A stretch of DNA of 64,000 nt, taken from contig NC_050468.1 in NCBI RefSeq assembly GCF_013373865.1, forward strand, positions 17,006,774-17,070,773. The letters are read 5' to 3'. Origin of the DNA: Monomorium pharaonis (lineage: Eukaryota > Arthropoda > Insecta > Hymenoptera > Formicidae). The translations under genes were made by a program, and so were the position numbers. Positions 1-12,372 of this stretch are shown in pieces. Below the pieces are notes generated by a model. The model was not told the DNA's origin and did not search any database. It saw only the letters and a list, made by a program, of their open reading frames with translations. The number at the start of each line of letters is the position of its first letter. The first letter of the stretch is position 1.

Positions 1-1147
1 CAAAATTTTCGAGATTAAAATTTATATCAAATTATTTTAATCTGTATTGTCATAATTCCAGCTTAAGCAGTTTGAAATACCTTACTGATTCAAATAGACC
101 TTGGTTCGAAAGGTAATTCATAAATATTATATTTATTTATAGTACATTTATAAATATATAATACGTAAAAAAAGGAAATATTACAATATATTTATAATAT
201 TTATATAGCTTAGTATATGTGTGCACAGATAAATGTAAACATTTTTTAGGTATTGTCTAAAGTTTGAAATTTGATATTAATTATAAAACCGACTTAGATA
301 TCACAAAAATATTATTTTTTAATTTTTACATAATTAATATGTGAAATATATTGCAAGAGTTTTTGTTATAATAATATAGTTGCAATTATAATTTTGCCAA
401 TTGTTTTAATTTTATTTTCTATTTTCTCTCTCTCTATTTAATAAACCTTTTGCATTATGAAATTTTACTTGAAAAGGATTTATTTGGATGTTACTCATTT
501 ATACTCACTACAAACTTGCGCTCGAAAGCCGGTTCGCATAATACGATTATCGGGTGTTTATTAAAACAATGATAAAAGCGATTTGTGCATTGTGCACGTA
601 AGAATTTACAGATTCATATATTATATCAGCTCGCACATAAACAGAATGTATGATTAAAGTTATATAGTTTAATGAGCATATTTCTAATTTTTGGCGAGAT
701 TAATGGTGCCGCGAGTAGAGATTCTTGGATTCATGGCGGACCGCACAAATCAAGTCATCCACAAATCACGCGATTCTGTTTCGCGGTACGAAACAACCGC
801 GGCACGCTTCACGAAAAAGAGAAAAAAGAAAACGAAAAAAAAACGTAATTTCACAAAATGCCGGAGTCACGTCGCGATACGGCGTTGTTAGTTGATTTAA
901 TGTAACGTTACGTGTGACGTTAATAGCGCCGTGCGAATTCGGTAATAAACGCGTATGTGGTACGAATAGGAACAAATTGTTGCTCGATGTCGTGCTTGGC
1001 TTACAACACGTTAATCTATACTTTTGCTTTATATCTCAGACATTACTGCTTTTGAATTTTTTAAAGGAAATGAAATAAGTGAATGAAATAACCTGTTGAT
1101 TTAATATGTAATCTTTTTTTACATTTATTTATAAATATATCTTTCAG
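1..1147. other. Sequence upstream of the TM1 exon, probably intron
   Basis: This stretch is AT-rich up to about 480 and moderately GC-rich around 480-1000. Exon TM1 begins in phase with one base completing a split codon, so at least one earlier coding exon must exist. I looked here for the family's N-terminal His-Gly motif (typically H-G-x-R/K-x-L before TM1) joined to a usable donor and did not find it. A 66-codon open stretch at 691-891 ends in Lys/Arg-rich low-complexity sequence and does not resemble the family. The 5' part of the gene most likely lies before the window. Confidence 0.5.
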
Positions 1148-1290
1148 AATTTTCTGGATTATAATACATAATCTAATTATATCTGCTGTGGTGGTTATGG
1201 TTTATTTTTGCTGCATAGACTTTTTGACAACACCTTTAATAACTTCTATGGAAACTGATAGTTATAAAACGACTACTTTAAGTTTTCCAG
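1148..1290 (+). CDS. DEG/ENaC (pickpocket-type) channel, exon with TM1
   Basis: This is the first recognisable exon of the channel gene. After the acceptor ...ttcag, the frame (one base completing an upstream codon) reads IFWIIIHNLI, then ISAVVVMVYF, then CCIDFLTTPL, and ends TTTLSFP. This is the family layout: an aromatic entry (F-W), a hydrophobic TM1 of about 20 residues, a short linker, then S-F-P. The exon ends ccag|gtaggt, a good donor, in phase 1. In pickpocket proteins S/D-F-P is followed at once by A-V-T-I-C-N, so another exon must come next; it was not found. DEG/ENaC channels are trimeric, amiloride-sensitive, sodium-permeable plasma-membrane channels; insect pickpockets act in touch, taste, pheromone and fluid sensing. 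Which pickpocket subfamily this is cannot be told from the sequence alone. Confidence 0.9.
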
Positions 1291-1807
1291 GTAGGTTAAG
1301 CTTTTTTACAACTTGTAGAACTTACATGTTTTTCACGCACCCTACTTAATATAATATAATAATTTAAACTGTTATAATATTAACAGTTTATTAATTCTTT
1401 AGTATTTACATTTTACTAGATGTCACGAATTGAATAAATTCTGAGTGTGAATATACATGCGCGCATATTTAAAGTCGGGACAGAATGATTTAATGACATG
1501 TTAAAAATGTCTTTTAATATGCCATGGTTTCAAAACATCTTTAAGTTTTTAAAACATCTAATATCCCAATTTCGAAGATGGTATTATTTACTAAATGTCA
1601 TGGAATTATTCGTTATTTTCTTTTATAATTATATCTATTATTAAAATTGTTCAAAAATAATTTCTTATTTTGAAAGATTAATTTCAAATTTATAGTTTCC
1701 AAGACATTCCAAAATTTAATGCAAATTTTTTATGTAAATTTAAAATAATAATTCTAAGATTTATATAAATTATAAGTATTTTTTACAATAAAATTTTTAA
1801 ATAAAGA

Positions 1808-2692
1808 AAAGGCACTGAATTTGGAACAGTTTTCTAAATTGGAATCCGTTTATTTCTCGAAAATTAAACATGGCACCGTACGAATATCAATAAAAACATG
1901 ATCCGCTTGGTTAATTAGAGAAATAAAAACCCATATTTCATACATTCACATATCCTTTTCTACGTAAAATTTGTTAAAAACTATTTCATCAAAAGCGCGA
2001 GTTTTATTTGCACAATTTTCTTTTGCAAATTGCACAGTTTAAACAATAGTGGATGTATTATCGATATTATTACCATTATTTTACCATTATCATGTTCGTA
2101 GTTTTTTATTTCTTTTTATTTTTCTCTTTTATATTTATTTTGTAGTGCAATTTTAAACATGAAGTTACCGTGTATGCGCAAATTGGAACACTTCATAAGA
2201 TTAGAGGTCTAGTAATGACAACTACTGTTACTGCGTTGTAACTGTAGTATAAGCCGTGATCGTAACTTTAATATATAATCTATATGTATAATAACCTAAA
2301 TGTTTCGAGACGAGACTTCACGATTTACATCGAGAGACAATAGACGAGTCGATAAAAGCGTACCTGTTAAAAAATATGCTTTTTAGGCGAACCTAACAAA
2401 ATAACATAGAGTCTAAGAACTCTCATAACTGTAGAACTACATAATTTAGGTAAAATGTATAAATTAATAAAATATAACATTAATACTTTGATTGTATACG
2501 GGTTCCAAATTAGCTCCTGACATGTGTTACAAAAAATTATTAAAAAAGTACAAAACAGTATTATAAAAATTACTATATCGTTTGATAGAAGATACTTTCT
2601 AATTTAAATTTGTGTTTTTAAAAGTGTTTTTCTAACCATTACTTAAGAAATATAGTTCAAAAACAAAGTAGTGTTCCAAATTTGGTGCCTTT
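1808..2692. mobile_element. 885-bp element with ~20-bp imperfect terminal inverted repeats
   Basis: The left end reads aaaggcactgaatttggaac and the right end is its imperfect inverse (gttccaaatttggtgccttt), with two mismatches. The interior is AT-rich with no ORF. I see no convincing target duplication, so the superfamily is open. This is most simply a non-autonomous DNA transposon in the intron. Confidence 0.4.
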
Positions 2693-4287
2693 CCTCTAGT
2701 ATTAAAGAAATATGAGTACATGTTTAAAAATAAATCGTAAGATATTTATTGGCTTCTCTCTCTCCTATTTATGAAAATTTTGATAATTTATCATTAAAGC
2801 CTTAAACATTATACTTATTTTAAAAATAAAACTTCTAAATTTGCTTTTAAAAATACAATACAGTAACCAATAGAAAAATTTTATATAAAAATATAATATA
2901 TAACATATTTATTATATTTTATTATAAAGTTTACAAAATTTTCTTGCTGTTCTTTAAGTTTTATTTGGAAATATGTAATCAAGAGACGGTAATGTCTCGC
3001 GCTAAGTAAACGCGCAGTGCGAGATTATTATAACATCAAATTTATAATCAGCGATTTCAAAACTTATAATATATGAAATTATAATACATAATATACGCGG
3101 AATAAGTTTTATTACATTAATTTAAAAATTTTTGAAAATTTTTACCCATATTGAATTGATTATCTTAAAATTTATATATTAACGTTTTTTTTTAAATCAT
3201 TCTCCCCTTTTTTTCTAATCAAGTTTACATTTAGTACAACTTTAAAAACATTTAAAATTAATTATGTCATGTGCAAATTTTTTAATGTCAAAATTTTTAA
3301 TTTTGATTTTAAATTTATATTCAATGATCTGGAAAACCTTTATATATATAAATTATAATCTAAATTAATGCATAAAAATACTCTGCATATGTCCACTTTT
3401 GCATTTAAAAATCTCGCATTTAAAAAAACGCTTAATGAATCAACGTGATTTTCTTTCTTTCACTTTACCTGTATTCATCAGAATTGCTCAGAAGTACATG
3501 TCTCGATAATTTTTAGGAATCGCTATCTGCTCCATTAACAGGCTAAGTAAGCACTCTGCTATGAATCTGGCGACCGATATGTGAGAGATATTTATATATT
3601 TTATATTAAATAAACGCAACTTACATTCACGTATATATGCATGAGTGGCAAAGTGATGCTGATGCACATCCAGCATTTTGGATAAATATGAAATTGTGAT
3701 TTCGTCTGCACTTTTACTGCACTAATCGCATAATCGATCGGAATCACTGAAAGTTTAGTTTTATTGTTTGATATGTATTATTCCACGAATTTTCTCTGCG
3801 TGCATTAAAACGACCACATTTATCAACGTGAATTGTAAATATCTATTTGCAAATATTCCGATGTTGTTTTGATCGCATGATTTAACTCTAGATTATGTGG
3901 ATAATAAAACAGTGTCCATATTTGACAATGTCAGTGGTACTAGTATTATACATTATTATTAATTTATCTTTCTTCCAATGTTTGATTCTTTGGAGTTTTT
4001 CTGATATTTTACAATAACTGCCTTAAAAGATGCTTTACAAACTTATTATCTTTTGAATCAGTTATATATTATTAACTAATAGCGAGTATTAATTGTATTA
4101 TCCAAAATAAGATTAACATTGTAATAGCAGATAATTGACGAATATATTTTAAACAAGTATAGAGAGATCATAGGTGTGACAAATGAATATGTATCTAGTT
4201 GATTAATTTAAATCCGTGATTGAGGATAAATTTACTAATCATAGTTGTATTCTCTTTGAGGATGGAGTTAATTTACCACAGTTGAAA

Positions 4288-4289
<2 letters not shown>

Positions 4290-4338
<49 letters not shown>

Positions 4339-4339
4339 A
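4290..4339. repeat. (TA)n microsatellite
   Basis: About 50 bases of TA dinucleotide repeat with one G interruption. Confidence 0.95.
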
Positions 4340-4984
4340 TTTATTTGACTAGTTATGTATTATAGATCCTTTTTAGCTTTTTACAAAAGTCCAAGTTAAC
4401 TAGCTGATTATTATTAATTATTGTATACTCTTGTCTCAAGTACAATGAAAACGAATCAATACATTGATATTTATGCATTCATAAAGATCGTAGATTCAGT
4501 AGTTATGACTCAATAGAGTGTTAATCCTAAAATCCAGTTATTTTGCACAATGCTCTTATAACTGCTCAAAAACTTTTGGCTTCGTTAATGGAAGAAACAT
4601 TTCCGGAATTATTGATATGAACAAGAATTTTCAAAGTTTCGTAGGTAACTTCAATGCAAAAGTTTTCATTTCGCTTGCACATTGATTAAAGCCATTATAA
4701 TTTTTGTCTAACTTTAATATCAAGATATATTATTAGTTATAAATTTTAATTAAAAATACATTATTAACAGAAATAACAAATATTTTAAATGTCAGTCATT
4801 TTCAATATTACTTTTTCTTTCTCTATATAAGATTATAGATATAATATACATATTATTTTACTGTAGTAATTTCTTGTATTGAGCTGTTTATTCTAATATT
4901 AACGTTAACGTTTATTTTATTGTTCTTAATAAGTTGCATATTTTGACGTTAAACAATTAAGAATAAAATAATTAAGAATAACAA

Positions 4985-5087
4985 TTAAACATATTAATGA
5001 GTTGTAAATCGCCTAACGGTCTACATCGGATCTTAGATGAATATAATTTTTTTATTAAATTTAATTTTTTAGCTTTATTTTTACAAA
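4985..5087. mobile_element. Solo end of the TTAA-flanked element family
   Basis: TTAA at 4985-4988 is followed by acatattaatgagttgtaa and about 95 bases closely matching the left end of the 597-bp element at 11776-12372 (shared: gttgtaaatcgcc, aacggtc, acatcgga, then the T-rich run and agcttta). No matching right end was found nearby, so it is a truncated or solo terminal copy. Confidence 0.6.
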
Positions 5088-5625
5088 CAATTAAATATAA
5101 AGATTTAAAATAACTCAGCATAATTTTATAAATATTGAAAAATTTTAATAGATTCGAGAAATATCGAATTCGATCAATAATTATTTTAGATTTTATAATA
5201 CGATTTTTCTGAACTAATGTATAGTTTATTCAATTGCAGAGTTTAACAAGTAATTAGAAGTCGACACTATAAAAAGTGCGTAAATTTTTTTTATATTAAG
5301 AAGATTAATATTTATTTATAACTATACGTTTTTAATTTCAACTTTTGACTATGTTTCTATTGACTACAATTTTAATTATTTATTTATTATATACTTATAT
5401 GTTAACTTGAATTATATTGCATTTAATATTGAACCTTGGAATTATTCGAATTGATCGTTAAATTGTAAAAATACGTTGGAGTAAATACATAATACAACGG
5501 TCAATTCCATCCAGTCTTAGAATATCTTTTTATTACAAGTCTTGATTACTTTTCATGGGACGTATGAAGAAATTGATCATTTATTAATACGATAGTTTGA
5601 AAATAGGAAGGATGCAAAGATAATA

Positions 5626-5754
5626 GAAAATTGAACCACATTAATTCGAAATTGTAGATAATTATTAAGTAAAATATTACATTATTAAAGAAAATTGAGC
5701 CACGTTAATTCGAAATTGTAGATAATTATTTAAGTAAAGTATTACATTATTAAA
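5626..5754. repeat. Tandem duplication, two units of ~65 bp
   Basis: Unit 1 (5626-5689) and unit 2 (5690-5754) both read gaaaattga(a/g)ccac(a/g)ttaattcg... to ...attacattattaaa with only a few differences. It is noncoding and intronic. Confidence 0.85.
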
Positions 5755-5872
5755 GAAAAAATTTCTACCCACTTTCTACAACGTTAAGTCATAATTGTTT
5801 GTTAAACTCTTCCCAATTAATTTAATTTTTTGGCAATCCTAGATTCGACAATACCACATAATTACTTTTATA

Positions 5873-5875
<3 letters not shown>

Positions 5876-5917
<42 letters not shown>
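5876..5917. repeat. (AT)n microsatellite
   Basis: About 40 bases of uninterrupted AT dinucleotide repeat. Confidence 0.95.
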
Positions 5918-5918
<1 letters not shown>

Positions 5919-6236
5919 TATTTTGGAAGAAATTATGGCAGAAGTAACTGAAATTAAAAATAGAGAATTTGAATTTTAGAAACTTAATTGATATTCTCTC
6001 TCGTTATTTATATAACAAAACTAAATATTATTAAAGTTATTTGATAAAAATTATTACATAAAATTATTTATTGAAGAGTAAATATAGTAGATGCACTGTA
6101 TATAATGCACTAAGTTGTTCAAATATTGCATGTATAACAGACATTCTTTGATCATGTTTATATTAAAAATTTAAGAGTTAAGTGTTACATATAGTACTTT
6201 TAATTAAAATATTCATGAAATTTTTCTTACAAACAG

Positions 6237-6408
6237 TTTTAATGCAAATATTACGAACTACACAATAAATGAAATTTGCGAGTTGATCAAGCATTTGGGC
6301 GATCTCTATACTTTCACTTTTAAAGATGTAAATCGTTATGTGGAATTAAATGAGCTTTTAACTACTTATTATAAAGGGCCTTACGATGTTATCAATATAA
6401 TGAAAGAT
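6237..6408 (+). CDS. DEG/ENaC channel, proximal extracellular exon
   Basis: Acceptor aaacag at 6231-6236. The exon is 172 bases: one base finishing a codon, then 57 codons, then gat|gtacgt as donor in phase 0. It encodes FNANITNYTINEICELI, then KHLGDLYTFTFKDVNRYVEL, and ends YDVINIMKD. This is the variable stretch between TM1 and the first conserved cysteines, with potential N-glycosylation sites (N-I-T, N-Y-T). The end joins in phase to LSPQC in the next exon, giving the family-typical V-M-K-D-L-S-P-x-C run. That makes the donor choice firm even though this part of the protein is poorly conserved. Confidence 0.82.
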
Positions 6409-8566
6409 GTACGTATGCAAACTCAACCAACGCAATATTTTAAATACATTAGAGTTTACACAATACATTTAACATTGAGAAAAATTTCCAATAGATTTAC
6501 TGATTAAAGAGTGTATATGTCTGTTAATTTTACCGATAAAATTCCATCGGTAAATATATTATCCAATCATAATTATCCAATAAAAAATGAACATGTGTGT
6601 TTTAATTTCTAATATAGCTTTTATTGAATATATTCTTTGGAACATTCTTTATTACTATAACATTAAATTATTCGATTTAATATTAATGGTAATTTTTTGT
6701 TTATTCATGTAGAAATTATATACTGATAAGATACCAGTATCAACTTTGTTAGTACTGAATACCGACATAATACTAGATATAAAAGTGATAGAGTACTAGG
6801 ATGAAAACAATGGCTAAGATGTTTTAAAATACAGTATATATAATAATGTAATACGGGATTACAGTATCATAATAAAAAATCAATACTAATTCTCTCTATT
6901 GTAACACGTTATTATCCAGATAAAACGTGTTTAAATAAATGCAAATCTGTGATTGCTTATAATATTGACAACTTATATTTGTTATGATGCTGCCTTATAT
7001 TTATTTGTAAGAATTTTAAATATGATTTTAAATAAACATTAAAGCGACGCGCATAATTTCAAAATTCAGCCATGTTAAAGGAAAAAAAAATGTAACTCAA
7101 CTGCCAGTTTTGGGACCCAATTTCTCAGTTTAACTAATTATTTTTTGTTTACGTGAAATTACGGGTTTGAGAAGGTAAAATTATCTCTTAGAAAAAATGT
7201 AGATTTTTTGCGAAATAACTGCTAAATAGAGATATTGATAAAAACTTAGAAAAGTTGAATTTTCTTTTTATGTCTATAAACTGTCCGATCAAATTATTTT
7301 TTCAAAAAGTAACAAACGAATATTTATGAACATTTAGATCGAATAAAAATCCGACCATGTCTTATTAGAAATAAAATCATTGAAATGTTCGAAAAAATGG
7401 ATTATCTGTTTAAAAAATAATAGATATTTATTTTCCGTTTATTTTCTGATATTCCTTATGATTTCATTTCCAACAAAACGTGGTTTGACTTTTATCCGAT
7501 CTAAATATCCGTTTATTATTTTTGGTAGGATATTTGATCATTATTCTCTGAAAATTTTTCTCAATATTTTCAATATAATTAAAAGATTAATATATTTTAT
7601 AGTGTGCATTTTAAATTAATACCAGTATTTACATACCTATTATTACTATAAAATCCATTTATTAATACAAAATCTATATTTTGTTACCAATATTCAATAC
7701 TGATTTAATATTGAATTTCTATTGTCACTGGTGGGGACAAACACATTTTTATAGACAATTATAAATGAGACAAAATTGTTTTTATTAGATTTTTAGATAT
7801 ATATACAAATATATAAAATCCTTTTAACTATACATGTAAATTCTTTCATCTAAATAATTAATAATTACAAATTTTTTAAAATTTATTACAATAATAAACG
7901 TTGAAATTTTGATTTGTTTAATTTTAAATGTAAATTACTTGAAAATTTCCTAATAGTTACTATTATTTCAATTTTTTGCGAGTACTCCTTGCATAAATTA
8001 ATTTTCCTAACTTTTAATTCTATGTCCGAGAAAAAAAGATCAAACTTGACCAGATCAAATTATATCTCGACAGATCAAATTATATTTAATCAAATATGCT
8101 CAAATATGACTTCTCACATAAATGTTTATATATGTATATGTTTTATGTAATGTATACATTATATCGCATATTTAGACAAAAATAAGAACATTATTCATGT
8201 TTATAATTTTATATTATTTTTATACTGTCATAACTTTAATGATATCTGAGTATATTTAAATATACATTTGATAAATAAATTTTTCTGCTTAGATTTCTAA
8301 TTATGTCTGTTTAGATCTGGTCCAAATATCTAAACCAAATATAGTGATATCTTGGCAAATCTTATTCTTTTTTATTGAATAATTTTAGAAAAATTAAAAT
8401 TATTTATGTAGACAACATGCATACTGTAGTTTTCCATAGATGTACTCACTAAACAAAACATTTTCTTTGAAAATCAATTATTAAAATATTATTTGCACGA
8501 TATCTTGCGTGATTGTAGCCATTCAGAAAATTATCAATAATTTGTAGCAACATATGCATTTTCCAG
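6409..8566 (+). other. Intron 2.2 kb
   Basis: AT-rich sequence with open stretches (for example 7380-7619 and 7914-8150) that are Ile/Phe/Asn-rich, as expected by chance in such DNA. No exon signal was found. Confidence 0.7.
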
Positions 8567-8712
8567 TTGTCTCCACAATGTTCAATGATGTTATTAAAAT
8601 GTAAGTTGTACGGCTTATTTAGAAACTGTTCGGATCTTTTTGAGTTTCGCAGGACGCAGGATGGATATTGTTGCACCTTTAATTATGCGCGCGAAAACGA
8701 TGACATTCCTGA
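8567..8712 (+). CDS. DEG/ENaC channel, cysteine-core exon
   Basis: Acceptor attttccag|ttg and donor ga|gtgagt enclose 48 codons plus two bases. The product reads LSPQCSMMLLKCKLYGLF, RNCSDLFEFRRTQDGYCCTF, then NYARENDDIP. This is a diagnostic pickpocket block: L-S-P-x-C, C-(K/R)-W/L-x-G, N-C-S-x-L-F, then the D-G-x-C-C/Y-x-F-N turn. These cysteines form disulphides of the extracellular domain in the family. It joins in phase (split codon ga|a = Glu) to the next exon at 9653. It is on the + strand; a 75-codon open stretch on the minus strand here is its shadow. Confidence 0.93.
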
Positions 8713-8867
8713 GTGAGTATCCCGTGGTTCCAAAATGTTTCCGGGAAGCATATATATAATAGTTTAACCGCTTATTCAACTAGTTTACATGCGTATAGGC
8801 AGATATAATATATTTTAGTATAAATAAACAAAATATATTTTCTAAAATTATGTACGACATAAAGTTC

Positions 8868-8949
<82 letters not shown>

Positions 8950-9652
8950 TTTACATTTGTATATTTGAAAATAATATGTCAAATTAATAGCAATTAATTT
9001 GTAACTATACTGCTTCTAATAAATTGCTTATAATGTATGTTGAGATTAGATCGCAGTTTGTTAATTATATCGCAAGAAAATACTGCTATTTGTTTTAATT
9101 CTCTTTACACACGCGATCTATCACAAAGATTAACTATCTAGAAGTCTTCATATAAAATAATTCATGAGTATTCTTTTGATTATTAATTCAAGAATAAAAC
9201 TTTTTCCTAACAGTTATTTAATAAAAATTAATTTTTAATAAAAAATATTTATTTAAAAAGGCTTATTTAAATCTATAAAATGCGTAGTTTTATTGTTTAT
9301 TTATTTATTATATATTCTATATAGTATGTACATATATTTAATAATATAAATTATTTTTTACTGATTAATATTTTCATTATTGTGCTCCATCGATATTAAA
9401 AACGCATTTTATATTAATTTATAATATAACATGTTTAATTTTAAAAGTATACAATAATCCTTTTTTTATACAAATTATGATTTATAAATTTGTTAATGTA
9501 TGTATATAGATTGAGGTACACATTTGATTTAAAAATAATGTCAATATAAGAAAAAAATGTAAATTGTTTTGGAAATCTGTAATACTAAACATGACATTAA
9601 ATATAAGCATTAGTTGTTCAAATAATTAATATCAGTAATTGTATTTTGACAG
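8713..9652 (+). other. Intron 0.94 kb with (TG)n
   Basis: AT-rich intron holding a TG microsatellite at 8874-8947 and nothing else recognisable. Confidence 0.8.
8874..8947. repeat. (TG)n microsatellite
   Basis: About 74 bases of TG dinucleotide repeat. Confidence 0.97.
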
Positions 9653-9785
9653 ACTAAACGATACAAAAAACCCGATTGATCAATACAAAGTAATGGATCT
9701 CGGAATAGAACGCGGTCTAACGGTTGTAATGGATCCACTTGTAAATGATTATTTCTACTCAGTGTTACCTATAACGGGTTGGAAG
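9653..9785 (+). CDS. DEG/ENaC channel, GLTVV exon, ends at a GC donor
   Basis: Acceptor ttgacag|a; one base finishes a split Glu codon, then 44 codons: LNDTKNPIDQYKVMDLGIER, then GLTVVMDPLVNDYFYSVLPI, then TGWK. G-L-T/S-V-V-x-x-P/N-L-x-D-Y-x-Y is a typical pickpocket strand, followed by the G-W/F-K-V-x-x-H/F-N-P motif that continues in the next exon. The only junction that keeps the frame is AAG|GCAAGT, a GC donor in otherwise perfect consensus. Using the GT three bases further on gives a stop codon (taa) within five codons of the next exon. Confidence 0.9.
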
Positions 9786-10632
9786 GCAAGTAAAAACGTC
9801 ATTATATGCCATTTAATAAGTCAAAAAAGCAAAATATTGATCTTTAATATTACACATTCAAGAGAAGAATTTGATTTCGGAGTCAAAATTAAATCAAGAA
9901 AAAGTTATTTATTCTCATGCAAAATTAAAATCTGAAAATCCTTCTTTTTTTTAATTAACCAAAAAATAACTTTGTTTAACCTAGATTCTGAGAAACTTGA
10001 TAATGCATAATTACATAGAGTGTTCCTAAAATGTTTCACTTAACTTCGTCAGCGTGTCTTACTTATCAAGGTAATGATAAAAGTTTGAATGAATGTAAAG
10101 AACTTCTGTTATTTAAAATAATTGTAGAAAAGAAATTGCATGTAATTATATAAACAGAATTTTATGAAAATTATTATTATTAATTGAATTATGAAAAATT
10201 TATTTAATTCTCTGTAACCTTCAATATATCAAGATTTTCTAGGCAGAATAAATTTCTTTAATTACGACAATAATTGTATAATTAAATATTTAAAAAATTA
10301 ATATATTTTATAAATTTTATTATTTTGTAAGAAACAAAACTTTATAGTAACAGTTTTCGCTTTCTCATAGATAAAATGTTAATCTAATATATAATCTAAT
10401 ATAATTTAGAAAACGTCTTGCATGAGAATTGCTTGGAAATATCTTCGTCTCGCGAAAACGGGTCATATTCGACTTGTAACGAATTGTTATCACGAGTGCT
10501 GAATATGAAAAGGGGCTAATCAAACGAAATAAAGATTTATTCTCGCAATGGTTTATTATGCTAGCGTTAACGTTTGATTCTATAGTGCGAAGTATTACGA
10601 AATATATATGTATATATATGCGCGCGCGCGCA

Positions 10633-10750
<118 letters not shown>

Positions 10751-11056
10751 CATATCAAATCTATTCATGCGATGAAGGTAATTGGTTGCTGCCTCATCAT
10801 GCCGTAAACTTTTTTCACCATACTGTTACAGACCCCACCTGTGCTTTATTCGCGCATAGTGCAAGGTGATAAAAAGCTCGTGAAAGTCATTAGTAGCACG
10901 ATATAATCGAGCGTTTTCTTTACTTTGCTATATTTGCAATGTAGTATATATTGTAGCAGCACTTACCGAGAATCCGTATTCGATAAAAATAATTTAGAAA
11001 AATCTGTTTTTTTTTATTTAGATATTTTTGTCGTATATTTTTAAATGCACATTGTA

Positions 11057-11248
11057 CACAGAGAAAAAGATTTCTTTAAATTTAATAAACAATTTTGTTT
11101 GACTTTCCAAAGCATATATTTCTGTGGTTTTAATAAATTGTATACAGATTTCTTTAGATTAATTAAATTTATTAGAAACAAAAAATATATGCTTTGGAAT
11201 AGTCAAACACAACAGTTTATTAAATTTAAAGAAATCTTTCTCTTTGTG
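11057..11248. mobile_element. 192-bp palindromic MITE, TA target site
   Basis: The left end (cacagagaaaaagatttctt) and the right end (its inverse, aagaaatctttctctttgtg) pair over about 70 bases with few mismatches. The element is flanked by TA on both sides (11055-11056 and 11249-11250). This size, structure and TA duplication fit a Tc1/mariner-type MITE. Confidence 0.75.
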
Positions 11249-11775
11249 TAAGATTATTTAAATTTTTTAAAAAAGTTATACAATAAGCATAATTATTAGA
11301 TACTTATATACGTATATTAAAAAATTATGAACATAATTATTTATGTTACTAATTTTTAATTAATATTAAAGATTAGTAGACAGTTGTTAAAAAATCTAAA
11401 ATACAATATTTATATTAACAAAAAATGTTTAAAAATTATACTTAAGTTAAATCAAATGAAATTTAAATAACCAAAACTAATAATATAGAAGTAAATAAGT
11501 AAATATTACATAAGGAACTATGTCAAATTGTTGAATACTGTACAAAAATTATTTATTACTATTATTCCTTATAATGTTCTCTATTTTGATTAATTTATTA
11601 AATTATTTTTTATTATTATATAATTTATTTCTAAAAATATTGGTAATATTGCCTCGAAAAATGTGTTTAACATTAATTAATTAATTAACCAATGCAAATA
11701 AACAATTTATTTAGTTTTTATAACTTAATTTAATTTATTAATACATTACTTCTATAACTGACCGTAATATGTTAA

Positions 11776-12372
11776 ACATATCAATGAATTGTAAATCGCC
11801 CATAACGGTCAAACATCGGATTTTAGTGATGGATATGATTTTTTTCTCTATTAAATTTAATTTTTTTTTAGCTTTTATTTTAAACTGTGCACCGACAAAA
11901 TTCGTCGGACTTAAGGGGTTATACTACCCAGGCTAAAAAATAAAGCTTTTTTAATGAATTTTTTTCTCCACTACTAATAAAGCAATCAAACTAAAGTTTA
12001 CAAGGTTTATTATACATGTTTTAAGGTATACAAAAATATTTTTTATTTTGATTTAAAGTACAAAATGGCGTCGTGGCAGTAGGTTACTCGAGGACGTTTT
12101 TTTTCGAAGAGGTAAACGGCGTGCAGAGTAACAATGTTCAGACAGGGATACAAAAAATTTTTTTATATTCTATTTTAGTTTTTCTTTGGAAGTATCAACG
12201 ATTATTAAAAAATATTAATTTTTACAAATTTGGCATGCATTTAAATGCATCCTATCGGCGCGCAGTTTAAAATAAAAGCTAAAGAAAATTAAATTTAATA
12301 GAGAGAAAATCATTTCCATTACTAAAATCCGATGTTCGACCGTTATAGGCAATTTACAACTCATTGAGATGT
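11776..12372. mobile_element. 597-bp TIR element flanked by TTAA
   Basis: The left arm (11776-~11900) begins acatatcaatgaattgtaa. The right arm (~12255-12372) is its inverse and begins, on the other strand, acatctcaatgagttgtaa. The arms pair over roughly 120 bases. TTAA flanks both ends (11772-11775 and 12373-12376), the target duplication of piggyBac-type elements, though the ends lack the usual CCC start. The interior holds no intact ORF. A solo copy of one end lies at 4985-5087 in another intron of the same gene. Confidence 0.65.

Larger units (their letters stand above)
1291..6236 (+). other. Intron 4.9 kb; the exon with the I-C-N motif is missing here
   Basis: This is AT-rich intronic DNA. 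The previous exon ends in phase 1 and the next begins with one base finishing a codon, so direct splicing would shift the frame: reading TM1 straight into 6237 gives an early stop. One or more exons totalling 1 modulo 3 bases should lie here and encode the conserved A-V-T-I-C-N region. I tested each plausible acceptor by eye. The better ones (near 2154, 3480, 3891, 4543, 4869) gave stops, lacked the cysteine, or had no donor of the right phase. The intron also holds an 885-bp TIR element (1808-2692), TA repeats (4290-4339, 5876-5917), a solo transposon end (4985-5087) and a 65-bp tandem duplication (5626-5754). Confidence 0.55.

Noticed and set aside
2155..2206. Excellent acceptor (long T-rich tract, tttgtag) followed by tgcaattttaaacatgaag as the missing I-C-N exon
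   Set aside because: In the phase required by the TM1 exon it hits a stop at once, and the A-V-T-I residues before Cys-Asn are absent.
4544..4584. Possible missing exon reading VILHNALITAQKLLAS
   Set aside because: Phase and length could fit, but the cysteine is absent and the donor (gttaat) and acceptor are weak.
8449..8676. 75-codon open frame on the minus strand
   Set aside because: It is the shadow of the channel's cysteine-core exon, which is in frame on the + strand.
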